From Pedobacter sp. (GTDB lineage: Bacteria > Bacteroidota > Bacteroidia > Sphingobacteriales > Sphingobacteriaceae), in contig JAPSHM010000009.1 in the NCBI GenBank assembly GCA_031179845.1, positions 1 through 32,124 on the forward strand: 32,124 nt of DNA, read 5' to 3'. The notes under the pieces were generated by a model. That model searched no databases. It was not told the DNA's origin and saw nothing but the letters and a program-made list of their open reading frames with translations. This document shows, piece by piece, positions 24,739 to 32,124 of this stretch; positions within the stretch are counted from its first letter, which is position 1, and the number at the start of each line of letters is the position of its first letter. The translations under genes were made by a program, and so were the position numbers.

Positions 24739-24757
24739 AAGTGTACGTAATACACTT
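24739..24757. promoter_or_regulatory. Palindrome upstream of Lrp gene (AAGTGTACGTAATACACTT)
   Basis: AAGTGTA and TACACTT are exact reverse complements spaced by 5 bases, ending 23 bases before the Lrp start codon. Length and position suit an autoregulatory site of an Lrp/AsnC dimer, which bind degenerate palindromes of about 15 bases. Confidence 0.5.
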
Positions 24758-24780
24758 TCACCGGATTAAAGCAAAAAAGT

Positions 24781-25242
24781 ATGGTAGAACTTGACAAAAC
24801 TGACCTTGGAATTTTACGGCTATTGCAACAAGATGCACTACTCAGTAATAAGCAACTGGCACTAGAACTAAATAAATCCACCGCAACGATTCACGAACGG
24901 GTGAGAAGGTTGCGGACAGAAGGTTATATCAAACGATCTGTGGCCATTCTCGATGGAAAGAAGATAGGGAAAAGCCTCATCGCCTATTCGCAGGTACAAC
25001 TAAAAGAACATACAGACAGCGCATTGAGTGGCTTTGAAAAAGAAGTAGTAAATTTTCCAGAGGTAATGGAATGTTATCATATGACAGGTGCATTTGACTT
25101 CATCCTGAGAATCGTCATCTCCGACATGGACGCTTACCACCATTTTTTAAGGAGCAAGTTGGCTCAGCTCAGCAATATTGGTACTGTTCAAAGTTTTTTT
25201 GTCATGTCTGAGATTAAAACTGAGTCGGCCTATCCACTGTAA
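24781..25242 (+). CDS. Lrp/AsnC-family regulator
   Basis: The 153-residue protein has the Lrp layout: an N-terminal winged helix (LDKTDLGILRLLQQDALLSN, then QLALELNKSTATIHERVRRL) and a C-terminal RAM domain (VMECYHMTGAFDFILRIVISD) that binds small effectors, usually amino acids. Family members form octamers or dimers that act on amino-acid metabolism genes and often on their own promoter. It stands divergent to the sigma factor gene, with two inverted repeats in the spacer, and ends at a strong hairpin. The effector is unknown. Confidence 0.93.
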   Translation: MVELDKTDLGILRLLQQDALLSNKQLALELNKSTATIHERVRRLRTEGYIKRSVAILDGKKIGKSLIAYSQVQLKEHTDSALSGFEKEVVNFPEVMECYHMTGAFDFILRIVISDMDAYHHFLRSKLAQLSNIGTVQSFFVMSEIKTESAYPL

Positions 25243-25284
25243 TCAAGATTGAAGGTTAGGTTTTAAGACACGTAAATAATATAA

Positions 25285-25324
25285 GAAAGAGCGGCCAAAA
25301 CATTATTGTTTTAGCCGCTCTTTC
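25285..25324. terminator. Bidirectional terminator after the Lrp gene
   Basis: GAAAGAGCGGC (25285-25295) pairs exactly with GCCGCTCTTTC (25314-25324), and after one mismatch AAAAC pairs with GTTTT, giving a 17-level stem with a 6-base loop. It separates the convergent Lrp and J/KTSC genes and can serve both. Confidence 0.75.
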
Positions 25325-25348
25325 GTTTTAACGTTATCAAATAAAGGG

Positions 25349-25795
25349 TTATGCTGTTGCCAGTTTTGCTATGTTTCTATATGGGAAAGATCCAAAAATA
25401 TGACGGCGGGCAAATCGGCCCGGAGAATCTGCATTTACCAATTTCACATAGATCGCTTTTGGTACTCCAAAGTATTCATAAGCACTTCCGTCTAAAAAGT
25501 GTACAGTAAGCACTAAGCCTGCCCAATTGTAGTCTGCAATGCCACAAGTGCTGGTCGTCTGTGTATATTCATCAATTGACAGTGCCAGGGTTTCCGGGGC
25601 TATACTCACCAAGAAATGATAAGCTTCAATGATTTCTTTACTTTTTACTTCAGCCTCTAATTTGGCTTCTTCGCTGTCCTGAAATTTATCAGGGTGCCAG
25701 TCTTTCATTAAATTCCTATAAATGGTTTTTAATTCCTTTAATTCGGCATCCTTTTGTACACCCAATAATTTTCTGTAGTCAGTGATCTTCTTCAT
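25349..25795 (-). CDS. J-domain and KTSC-domain fusion protein
   Basis: From the ATG at 25795 the product is 148 residues. Residues about 5-65 form a J-domain-like helical unit with the HPD motif (KDWHPDKF) between helices II and III, the part that stimulates Hsp70 ATPase. Residues about 85-145 form a KTSC domain (IADYNWAGLVLTVHFLDGS, YEYFGVP, then SPGRFARRHI), a small beta domain of uncertain role originally noted in a lysyl-tRNA synthetase. The frame is open to a TTG at 25807, which I reject. No adjacent dnaK is present. A link to nucleic-acid binding or Hsp70 recruitment is inference. Confidence 0.82.
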   Translation of the reverse strand: MKKITDYRKLLGVQKDAELKELKTIYRNLMKDWHPDKFQDSEEAKLEAEVKSKEIIEAYHFLVSIAPETLALSIDEYTQTTSTCGIADYNWAGLVLTVHFLDGSAYEYFGVPKAIYVKLVNADSPGRFARRHIFGSFPYRNIAKLATA

Positions 25796-25804
25796 AAATT
25801 TGCG

Positions 25805-25812
25805 CAAAGGTA
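25805..25812 (-). promoter_or_regulatory. Putative -7 element of the J/KTSC gene
   Basis: The minus strand reads TACCTTTG, a full match to TAnnTTTG, 9 bases from the ATG at 25795. A transcript from it would be almost leaderless, which also argues against the TTG start at 25807. Confidence 0.4.
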
Positions 25813-25970
25813 AGGAGATTTATCTTGCAATTGTATTAATTTCCAATTATTTACAACAAATATATTAATTACGTTGTATAAAATGAGGTCATTACATTTT
25901 CTTAAACATTAGATAACAAAGAGTAACAGATTATAATGATAAATAAAAGTAGTATTGCAAAAAAATTGAA

Positions 25971-26837
25971 ATGAAGTTTTTATTAGCCCTTGCCTTTTTA
26001 CTTTCTACAATCTACACAAACGCCCAGGTCAGACCAGAGTGGCATGCCCATCGCGGCTTTAGAGCATTTATGCCCGAAAATACCATTGCAGCATTCAAAA
26101 ACGCCGTTGATCTGCAAGCCGATGTACTTGAACTTGACATCACTTTTACCAGCGACAAAAAAGCAGTCGTATCCCATGATCCCTGGCTCGATCACCTCAT
26201 TACGCTCGATAAACATGGAAAAGAGATTGCAAAGGGAAAAGACCTCTCCATCTATCAAATGAAGTATAAAGATGTTAGGCAATACGATGTAGGATCCAAA
26301 CAACATCTAAATTTTCCTGAGCAAAAAAACTTTAAGTCGTATATGCCCTTATTAGAAGAGGTTTTAGACTCAATAGAAGCTTATGTAAATCTTAAAAATT
26401 ATAAAAAACCCATTTATAACATCGAAACTAAGACCGCACCTGCCAGAGATGGGATTTATCATCCTGCTCCAGAAGAGTTTGTGAAGCGTATGATGCGCAT
26501 TATTTATAAGGCAAAACTAGAAAAACGGGTAATTATCCAGTCTTTTGATCCCAGAACTCTGGAGATTGTAAAAAGAGATCATCCTGCCGTTGCTGTAATG
26601 CTGATCACAGCAAAGGGGAGTCTGGCAGAAAACATGAAGAAGTTATCATTCTTACCGGACTATTATGCGCCTACTCCGGCTATGATCGACAAAGAGGTAG
26701 TTAAATTTTGTCAGCAGAATGGAATCAAGTTGTTATGTGGAAATACCAATAACAAAAAGGACATTGATAAAGTGTTAAAACTAGGGGTCACTAGAATTTG
26801 CAGCGACTATACCTATGACGCAATAATGCATCCGTAA
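25971..26837 (+). CDS. Glycerophosphodiester phosphodiesterase, exported
   Basis: The 288-residue enzyme has a signal peptide (about 1-19, ending TNAQ) and a complete GDPD catalytic set: H27-R28 (HAHRGF), PENT (35-38), E54 and D56 (LELDITF) for metal, and H69 (SHDPW). Such enzymes cleave glycerophosphodiesters from phospholipid turnover to glycerol 3-phosphate and an alcohol. The C-terminal part has the TIM-barrel strands VIIQSFDP and ICSDYTYDA. It is exported, so it probably acts on substrate outside the cytoplasm. No clear -7/-33 pair was seen upstream, only TAGTATTG near the start. Confidence 0.92.
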   Translation: MKFLLALAFLLSTIYTNAQVRPEWHAHRGFRAFMPENTIAAFKNAVDLQADVLELDITFTSDKKAVVSHDPWLDHLITLDKHGKEIAKGKDLSIYQMKYKDVRQYDVGSKQHLNFPEQKNFKSYMPLLEEVLDSIEAYVNLKNYKKPIYNIETKTAPARDGIYHPAPEEFVKRMMRIIYKAKLEKRVIIQSFDPRTLEIVKRDHPAVAVMLITAKGSLAENMKKLSFLPDYYAPTPAMIDKEVVKFCQQNGIKLLCGNTNNKKDIDKVLKLGVTRICSDYTYDAIMHP

Positions 26838-26849
26838 TTGATAAAAACG

Positions 26850-26881
26850 TTTGTACTGAGCTAATTTTGTTGTTAAATTTG
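26850..26881 (+). promoter_or_regulatory. Promoter of the zinc metallopeptidase gene
   Basis: TTTG (26850-26853), 20 bases, then TAAATTTG (26874-26881): both parts match the Bacteroidota consensus exactly. Transcription would start near 26888, about 38 bases before the ATG. It is the best-matching promoter I found in the window. Confidence 0.55.
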
Positions 26882-26925
26882 TATTGCATTTTAGCAATTT
26901 TTGATCAAGTAAAAACGAAGGTATT

Positions 26926-27624
26926 ATGGAACTAATGGGTTATTATCTGATTGCAGGTATTATGTTAGTTGTTGGCCTCATTGTAAGTAGCAGGCTCAAA
27001 AGTAAGTTTGCCGCCTACAGTGAGATCAGTTTACGGAATGGAATGAGTGGTGCCGAGATTGCAGAAAAAATGCTGGCTGACCATGGGATCTACGATGTTG
27101 AGGTCATATCTACTCCAGGACATTTAAGCGATCATTATAATCCACAGGATAAGACAGTCAATTTGAGTGCAGAGGTATTTGCCGGACGAAGCATTGCCGC
27201 CGCCGCAGTTGCAGCACATGAGTGTGGCCATGCCGTTCAACATGCGACTGCTTACAATATGCTAACGCTACGCAGTGCTATCGTTCCAATAGTGAACGTA
27301 AGTTCTCAATTGTCACAATGGATCATATTGGCAGGGTTGGGATTTTTAGTCGGAGGCGCTAACCCGACTATTCTATTAATAGGAATAGCCTTGTTTTCTT
27401 TAACCACTTTATTTACTATTATAACGCTACCTGTTGAATACGATGCAAGTAACAGGGCTTTAAAATGGCTGGAGAACAACAGTATTACTACCGCAGCAGA
27501 GCATGATAAAGCAGCTGATGCTTTGAAGTGGGCTGCCCGTACTTACGTAGTTGCGGCAATAAGTTCAGTGGCCACACTTCTCTATTACATTCTTCTTTTC
27601 ATGAACATGAGGGACCGGGAATAA
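26926..27624 (+). CDS. Membrane zinc metallopeptidase (YugP-like)
   Basis: The 232-residue protein begins with one membrane span (about 5-22), then a conserved domain with GMSGAEIAEKML and YNPQDKTVNLSAEVF, then the zinc motif H98-E99-C-G-H102 within AAHECGHAVQHA. Two or three more spans follow (about 118-165 and 205-228). This layout matches the YugP/zinc metallopeptidase family (PF04298), a set of integral membrane proteases of unknown substrate. The gene has a good promoter of its own. Its TAA directly abuts the stop of the convergent hutU gene with no base between. Confidence 0.9.
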   Translation: MELMGYYLIAGIMLVVGLIVSSRLKSKFAAYSEISLRNGMSGAEIAEKMLADHGIYDVEVISTPGHLSDHYNPQDKTVNLSAEVFAGRSIAAAAVAAHECGHAVQHATAYNMLTLRSAIVPIVNVSSQLSQWIILAGLGFLVGGANPTILLIGIALFSLTTLFTIITLPVEYDASNRALKWLENNSITTAAEHDKAADALKWAARTYVVAAISSVATLLYYILLFMNMRDRE

Positions 27625-29625
27625 TCAAAGCAGATTATCCAGCAGGCCATCCTGAACGTGGTGCGGCAAGGTAACGCGTAAGTCTGGCCTGCGCGCCATT
27701 TCCCGGGTAATTGCAAACCGGGCTTCTTCATTTCTTGCCCAGCTTCTCCTGGCAATTCCATTATTCACATCGAAGAACAACATGGATTTTAACTTTTCGA
27801 AAGTCGATGCAGTCCCATCAAGCACCATTCCAAAACCTCCATTAATAACTTCACCCCAACCAACTCCTCCGCCATTATGGATCGATACCCAGGTAGCACC
27901 CCTAAAACTGTCGCCAATTACATTATGTATGGCCATGTCGGCGGTGAAACGACTGCCATCGTAGATGTTACTTGTCTCTCTAAATGGAGAGTCTGTTCCA
28001 CTGACATCATGATGATCACGCCCCAACACTACAGGAGCGGACAACACGCTTGATCGTACCGCTTCATTAAATTGTGTTGCAATTTTCGCACGACCTTCGG
28101 CGTCGGCATAAAGTATTCTTGCCTGTGAGCCAACAACCAGTCTGTTCGCTCCAGCTTCCCGAATCCATTTTATATTATCCTCCAGCTGCTGTCGTATTTC
28201 AGATGGTGCATCCACTCTCATTTTTAGCAGTACGTCTTCCGCAATCCGGTCTGTGATTTTCAGATCGTCCGGATCTCCGGAAGTACAGACCCATCTGAAT
28301 GGTCCGAAACCATAATCAAAGCACATAGGCCCCAATATATCCTCTACATAGGACGGATATTTAAAATCTATTCCATTAGCTGCCATCACGTCGGCCCCTG
28401 CTCTGCTGCATTCCAACAAGAATGCGTTGCCATAATCAAAGAAATATGTTCCTTTGGCGACATGACTGTTTACAGCAAGCGCATGTCTGACCAATGATTT
28501 CTTAACCAGTTCTTTAAAGAGGACCGGCTGGGCAGCCATCATCAGATTTGCTTCTTCATAGTTCAAACCTACCGGGTAATAGCCGCCAGACCAAGGGTTG
28601 TGGAGGGAGGTTTGGTCGGAGCCAACCTCTACAAAAACACCTGCAGTATCAAAGTACTCCCATACGTCCACAACATTGCCAATATAAGCTATGGATACAG
28701 TTTCGTTTTGTGTCTGAGCCATTTTAACACGCTGTACAAGTTCGTCCAACGCGGTTATCATTTCATCTACCCAGCCCTGCTCATGTCTTTTTTGAGCAGC
28801 CTGCGGATTTATTTCTGCACATACAGTAATGCAACCGGTAATATTGCCTGCCTTAGGTTGTGCTCCACTCATACCACCCAAACCGGCCGTCAGAAAAACC
28901 CGGCCTTTGGGGCTTTGATCTTCGCCCAACTTTTTTCTAAAGGCATTCATAAGCGTAATGGTTGTACCATGTACGATTCCTTGTGGACCAATATACATGA
29001 ACGAACCAGCAGTCATTTGCCCATATTGCGTTACGCCAAGTGCAGTATACCGCTCAAGATCCTCGGCGGAGGAATAATTTGGCACCATCATCCCATTGGT
29101 TACCACCACGCGGGGCGCTGCCCTGAAGGATGGAAACAGTCCCTGCGGATGTCCACTATACATATTCAGGGTTTGCTCATCTGTCATCGTCGCCAGGTAT
29201 TGCATTGTTAACAGGTATTGCGCCCAATTTTGAAACACACCACCATTGCCCCCATAGGTGATCAGCTCATAAGGATGCTGTGCTATCGCTGGATCCAGGT
29301 TGTTCTGGATCATCAGCATGATACATGCCGCATGTAGGCTTTTATACGGATAAGCCGAAACTGGGCGGGCATAGATCTCATAGTCGGGTTTGAAACGGTA
29401 CATATAAATACGCCCATATCGAGTTAACTCTTCTAAAAATTCGGCCGCAAGTTCTTCATGCCATCCTTCAGGGAAGTAACGGAGTGCATTACGCAAAGCA
29501 AGTTTTTTTTCGTCCCTGCTTAAAAGATCCCTTCTTACCGGCGCGTGGCCGGTTGTCGTGTCGAAAGGCTTTTTTTCAGGTAAGCGATCAGGCATTCCCT
29601 GTAAGATCTGCGCTTTGAAATTCAT
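27625..29625 (-). CDS. hutU: Urocanate hydratase
   Basis: The 666-residue enzyme catalyses step two of histidine degradation, urocanate to imidazolone propionate, using tightly bound NAD+. Recognisable urocanase stretches are MYSGHPQGLFPS, GQMTAGSFMYIGPQGI, TAGLGGMSGAQPKAG (NAD/substrate region) and near the end ISIHNGGGVGWGEVINGG. It is about 110 residues longer than the 555-residue Pseudomonas type, with an extended N-terminus (residues 1-90) and inserts, as is usual in Bacteroidota. It lies 27 bases downstream of hutH and is probably co-transcribed. hutI and hutG are not in this window. Confidence 0.95.
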   Translation of the reverse strand: MNFKAQILQGMPDRLPEKKPFDTTTGHAPVRRDLLSRDEKKLALRNALRYFPEGWHEELAAEFLEELTRYGRIYMYRFKPDYEIYARPVSAYPYKSLHAACIMLMIQNNLDPAIAQHPYELITYGGNGGVFQNWAQYLLTMQYLATMTDEQTLNMYSGHPQGLFPSFRAAPRVVVTNGMMVPNYSSAEDLERYTALGVTQYGQMTAGSFMYIGPQGIVHGTTITLMNAFRKKLGEDQSPKGRVFLTAGLGGMSGAQPKAGNITGCITVCAEINPQAAQKRHEQGWVDEMITALDELVQRVKMAQTQNETVSIAYIGNVVDVWEYFDTAGVFVEVGSDQTSLHNPWSGGYYPVGLNYEEANLMMAAQPVLFKELVKKSLVRHALAVNSHVAKGTYFFDYGNAFLLECSRAGADVMAANGIDFKYPSYVEDILGPMCFDYGFGPFRWVCTSGDPDDLKITDRIAEDVLLKMRVDAPSEIRQQLEDNIKWIREAGANRLVVGSQARILYADAEGRAKIATQFNEAVRSSVLSAPVVLGRDHHDVSGTDSPFRETSNIYDGSRFTADMAIHNVIGDSFRGATWVSIHNGGGVGWGEVINGGFGMVLDGTASTFEKLKSMLFFDVNNGIARRSWARNEEARFAITREMARRPDLRVTLPHHVQDGLLDNLL

Positions 29626-29652
29626 GATTGTGATATTTGGTGGCTAGATAGA

Positions 29653-31230
29653 TTAATATTTTTCAAACAAGTCTGAGAACTCCGCGGAATTTGAAATCTC
29701 CTCCCGGGCCGCAATTTTTGCTGATAGCTGCAATAGGTTTCCACTTTGCACCATTTCAATTGCGGACTCCATCATTTCGTACATGATCTGATCTTCTTCC
29801 AGGTGACTTATTTTAGACCGGACATAATCATGTATGGCGTTGATGACCTTTCCAGATTTAAGTGGGGCATGGTAATCCATGGCCTGTGCCGCACAGAAAA
29901 GTTCAATCCCTAAGATCTTCTCTACATTTTCGATCACCTGAAGTGCTTTTCGTCCGCTGATTGAGCCCATGCTTACATGATCCTCCTGACCTAAGGAAGT
30001 AGGGATACTATCGGCGCTCGCAGGAAAGCAAAGCCCCTTATTTTCGCTGGCCAAGGCAGCAGATGTATACTGTAATATCATGAAACCTGAGTTTAAACCA
30101 GTCTCCCTCATCAGCAGTTTAGGCACAGTACTTGTATTTCCTTCGAGCGACAAGTAGATCCTCCGGTCGGATATGTTACCGATTTCAGAAGCGGCCAGAC
30201 AGGCATAATCCAAAGGCATTGCCAGTGGCTGCCCATGAAAATTTCCACCACTAATGGTCAGATCCTCACTAAAAATAACAGGGTTATCAGTAACTGAATT
30301 AATTTCTATCTCCAGCATCTCCTTCAAATGTAGCCAGGCGTTTCTTGAAGCGCCATGCACTTGTGGGACGCAGCGCAGGGAATAAGGGTCCTGCACCTTT
30401 GTGCAGTCTGAATGTGAGGCAACAATTTCTGAACCGGCCAGGAGATTCCTTATATTTCCAGCAACATACTGTGTTCCGGAATATGGCCTTAAACGATGCA
30501 GTTCTTCGTTGAACGGCTTCACAGACCCCATCAATCCTTCAAGCGTCATGGCCGCTGTGATGTCGCCCATAGCTAGCACATTGTGAAAACGTTCCACTAC
30601 TTTTACCGCATGTGCAGCGATAAATTGAGTGCCATTAATTAGCGCTAATCCTTCCTTGGCATTCAGCACTATTGGATTCAATCCCTGCTCATGTAGAAGT
30701 ATTTTGGTTGCGATTACAGTGCCTTTATAATGAACCTTCCCCAATCCTATCAGTGGCAGGAAAAGATGCGACAATGGCGTTAGATCTCCTGAAGCACCTA
30801 CAGAACCTTGCTTAGGAACCAAGGGGATTGCGTCATTTTCGAGATGCCAGATCATACGGTCAAGCGTTGCTTCCTGAATACCGGAATATCCTTTTGCAAG
30901 CGCCTGCAATTTAAGTACGAGCATTAATCTGGAAATCTCGCTGTCGATTGGTTCACCAACGCCTACCGCATGGCTTTTAAGAATGTTTTCCTGAAGTTTT
31001 TTTGTGTCTTCAGCCGAGATCATTTCGGTACATAACGGACCAAAACCAGTATTGATACCGTAAACTGCCTTATCCGAAAGCGCTATTTTTTCTACTATTG
31101 AGCTGCTTTCCCTGATCTTTTGTCGGGTTTCCGCGCTTAAGACACCTTTTATGATTCCTTTGCTGATGGCAAGCGCCTTACTTACTGTAAGAAAATCGGA
31201 ACCGTAGTTAAATGGCTGATCTACATTCAT
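29653..31230 (-). CDS. hutH: Histidine ammonia-lyase
   Basis: From the ATG at 31230 the product is 525 residues. The enzyme converts histidine to urocanate and ammonia. Its cofactor MIO forms from the Ala-Ser-Gly triplet in GSVGASGDLTPLSH (A146-S147-G148), and the catalytic tyrosine lies in YGINTGFG (Y57). Further landmarks are NGTQF (near 205) and the QEDHVSMGS stretch near 410. The frame is open to a TTG at 31236, but ATG is the better start. It is first in the hutHU unit, preceded by a -7 element at 31248-31255, and divergent from a LysR-type regulator that is the likely controller. Confidence 0.96.
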   Translation of the reverse strand: MNVDQPFNYGSDFLTVSKALAISKGIIKGVLSAETRQKIRESSSIVEKIALSDKAVYGINTGFGPLCTEMISAEDTKKLQENILKSHAVGVGEPIDSEISRLMLVLKLQALAKGYSGIQEATLDRMIWHLENDAIPLVPKQGSVGASGDLTPLSHLFLPLIGLGKVHYKGTVIATKILLHEQGLNPIVLNAKEGLALINGTQFIAAHAVKVVERFHNVLAMGDITAAMTLEGLMGSVKPFNEELHRLRPYSGTQYVAGNIRNLLAGSEIVASHSDCTKVQDPYSLRCVPQVHGASRNAWLHLKEMLEIEINSVTDNPVIFSEDLTISGGNFHGQPLAMPLDYACLAASEIGNISDRRIYLSLEGNTSTVPKLLMRETGLNSGFMILQYTSAALASENKGLCFPASADSIPTSLGQEDHVSMGSISGRKALQVIENVEKILGIELFCAAQAMDYHAPLKSGKVINAIHDYVRSKISHLEEDQIMYEMMESAIEMVQSGNLLQLSAKIAAREEISNSAEFSDLFEKY

Positions 31231-31247
31231 AATCAAAATCTTTTACA

Positions 31248-31255
31248 CAAATATA
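31248..31255 (-). promoter_or_regulatory. Putative -7 element of hutHU
   Basis: The minus strand reads TATATTTG, a full match to TAnnTTTG, 17 bases ahead of the hutH ATG. The -33 position shows only an AT-rich TTT. Lack of a good -33 box would suit a promoter that needs an activator. Confidence 0.45.
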
Positions 31256-31306
31256 AAACCTATCTTTAATACTTATAAATACCATTTACATCATTAACCA
31301 ATAACC

Positions 31307-32124
31307 ATGAGTTATCAAATAGAGCTTAGGCATTTTAAATACTTTCAAGTTCTTGCATATGAATTGAACTTCCGCAAAGCAGCCGAGTTGCTGTTCATTT
31401 CGCAACCGGGACTTAGCAGACAAATTAAACAAATGGAGGAGATATTTGAAGTCAGCTTATTCGACCGGAGCAAAAAAAAGGTGGAACTCACAGCTGCCGG
31501 AATTTATCTGAAAGACGAGGTCGACTTGCTCTTCAATCATCTGGAAACCATCCGGCGTCAGTTAGGAAATATCAGTCAGGGCAAGGAAGCAGAATTACGC
31601 ATCGGTTTTTTAGGTTCAGCTGCACAAAAGGTAGTACCTGAGCTCGTTCTAAGTTTGAGCAGAGAGTATCCGGGAATACAGACCATGTTGAATGAAATGC
31701 CCAATAAATTGCAGATAGAGCTGCTGGAAAAAGATAAACTCGACCTGGCCTTCGTCCGCCTGCATCGTCTTCCTGACGGAATTTCGAGACACCTGATACA
31801 TCAAGATACCTTTTCCCTGGTACTACCCAAAGAGCACGTTGTAAACGAAGCAAACTTCAACAGCTTAAATGATTTCAAGGAAGAGCCATTTATCTTTTTT
31901 TCGAGTGAAGATAGTCCTTTCTACCATGAGCTGATCACAAGTATCTGCGAAGACAATGGCTTTCGCCCTAAGGTATTTCATAAGTCCGTAAATGCACTCA
32001 CAATATTTAAACTAGTTGAGGAAGGTCTGGGCATAGCAATTGTACCTACTTCACTACAATATGGTTATAACCTTGATGTCAAATTCATCGAGCTCAAGCA
32101 CATCATACAACGCACAGAATTGTA
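31307..32124 (+). CDS. LysR-type regulator, 3' end outside window
   Basis: I translated this frame by hand: 272 codons from the ATG at 31307 to the window edge with no stop. Residues 5-65 are a LysR helix-turn-helix (RHFKYFQVLAYELNFRKAAE, then ISQPGLSRQIKQME and LFDRSKKKVELT). From about 90 on is a periplasmic-binding-like effector domain (LRIGFLGSAAQKVVPELVL, DLAFVRLH, and GLGIAIVPTS). Only the last 20-30 residues appear to be missing. It is divergent from hutH with 76 bases between start codons, which suggests that it controls hutHU, probably in response to histidine or urocanate. That role is inference from position. Confidence 0.92.
   Translation, partial: MSYQIELRHFKYFQVLAYELNFRKAAELLFISQPGLSRQIKQMEEIFEVSLFDRSKKKVELTAAGIYLKDEVDLLFNHLETIRRQLGNISQGKEAELRIGFLGSAAQKVVPELVLSLSREYPGIQTMLNEMPNKLQIELLEKDKLDLAFVRLHRLPDGISRHLIHQDTFSLVLPKEHVVNEANFNSLNDFKEEPFIFFSSEDSPFYHELITSICEDNGFRPKVFHKSVNALTIFKLVEEGLGIAIVPTSLQYGYNLDVKFIELKHIIQRTEL

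Noticed and set aside
24624-24881. 85-codon minus-strand frame across the sigma/Lrp spacer
   Set aside because: It overlaps the Lrp coding start and both candidate operators, and its product is low-complexity with no domain.
28600-29211. 203-codon plus-strand frame inside hutU
   Set aside because: It is antisense to a strongly conserved enzyme, has no recognisable domain, and its composition follows the third-codon pattern of hutU.
31572-31853. 93-codon minus-strand frame inside the LysR gene
   Set aside because: It lies antisense to an intact LysR effector domain and has no domain of its own.

Overview
The window looks like chromosomal DNA from a Bacteroidota bacterium, most probably Sphingobacteriaceae (Pedobacter-like). 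This rests on gene content and signals: a long NusB, a DUF1573 lipoprotein, a DUF3276/PUR protein, OmpA-unrelated outer-membrane barrels carrying a carboxypeptidase-like N-domain, a short RpoD-type sigma factor, DUF2911, long urocanase, weak or absent Shine-Dalgarno sequences, and several TAnnTTTG-type -7 elements. No rRNA, tRNA, CRISPR array, insertion sequence, phage gene or plasmid gene was seen. No gene-free stretch exceeds 250 bases.

Region 1-5.8 kb is housekeeping. A leftward cluster holds leucine-type dehydrogenase, nusB, a DUF1573 lipoprotein and yajC, ends at a hairpin terminator, and is followed by a YbbR-like gene cut by the window edge. Rightward from the same intergenic region run an ABC exporter half-transporter and a PUR/DUF3276 nucleic-acid-binding protein, closed by a strong bidirectional terminator.

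Region 5.8-16.8 kb is envelope and respiration. A secreted Gly/Arg-rich CBM9-like protein precedes a large outer-membrane beta-barrel protein. Then come cydA-cydB (bd-type quinol oxidase), an unrecognised lipoprotein, an M1 aminopeptidase-like enzyme and a DUF2911 protein. The last ends in an exceptionally long perfect inverted repeat.

Region 16.8-25.8 kb contains a leftward unit of an exported PIG-L deacetylase, a previously untracked 47-residue single-span membrane protein and a sodium:solute symporter. It is followed upstream by TetR, DoxX and LEA14-like genes, a group-2 sigma factor with alkB directly behind it, a divergent Lrp/AsnC regulator, and a J-domain/KTSC fusion.

Region 25.8-32.1 kb has an exported glycerophosphodiester phosphodiesterase, a membrane zinc metallopeptidase, and the histidine-degradation genes hutH-hutU. 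A divergent LysR regulator, cut by the window edge, is the probable controller of hutHU.

Most of the window is conventional. The most unusual parts are the hidden small membrane protein coupled to the symporter and deacetylase, the symporter's large charged insertion, the secreted glycine-rich protein/barrel pair, an AlkB lacking the usual second arginine, and several clear palindromic operator candidates.
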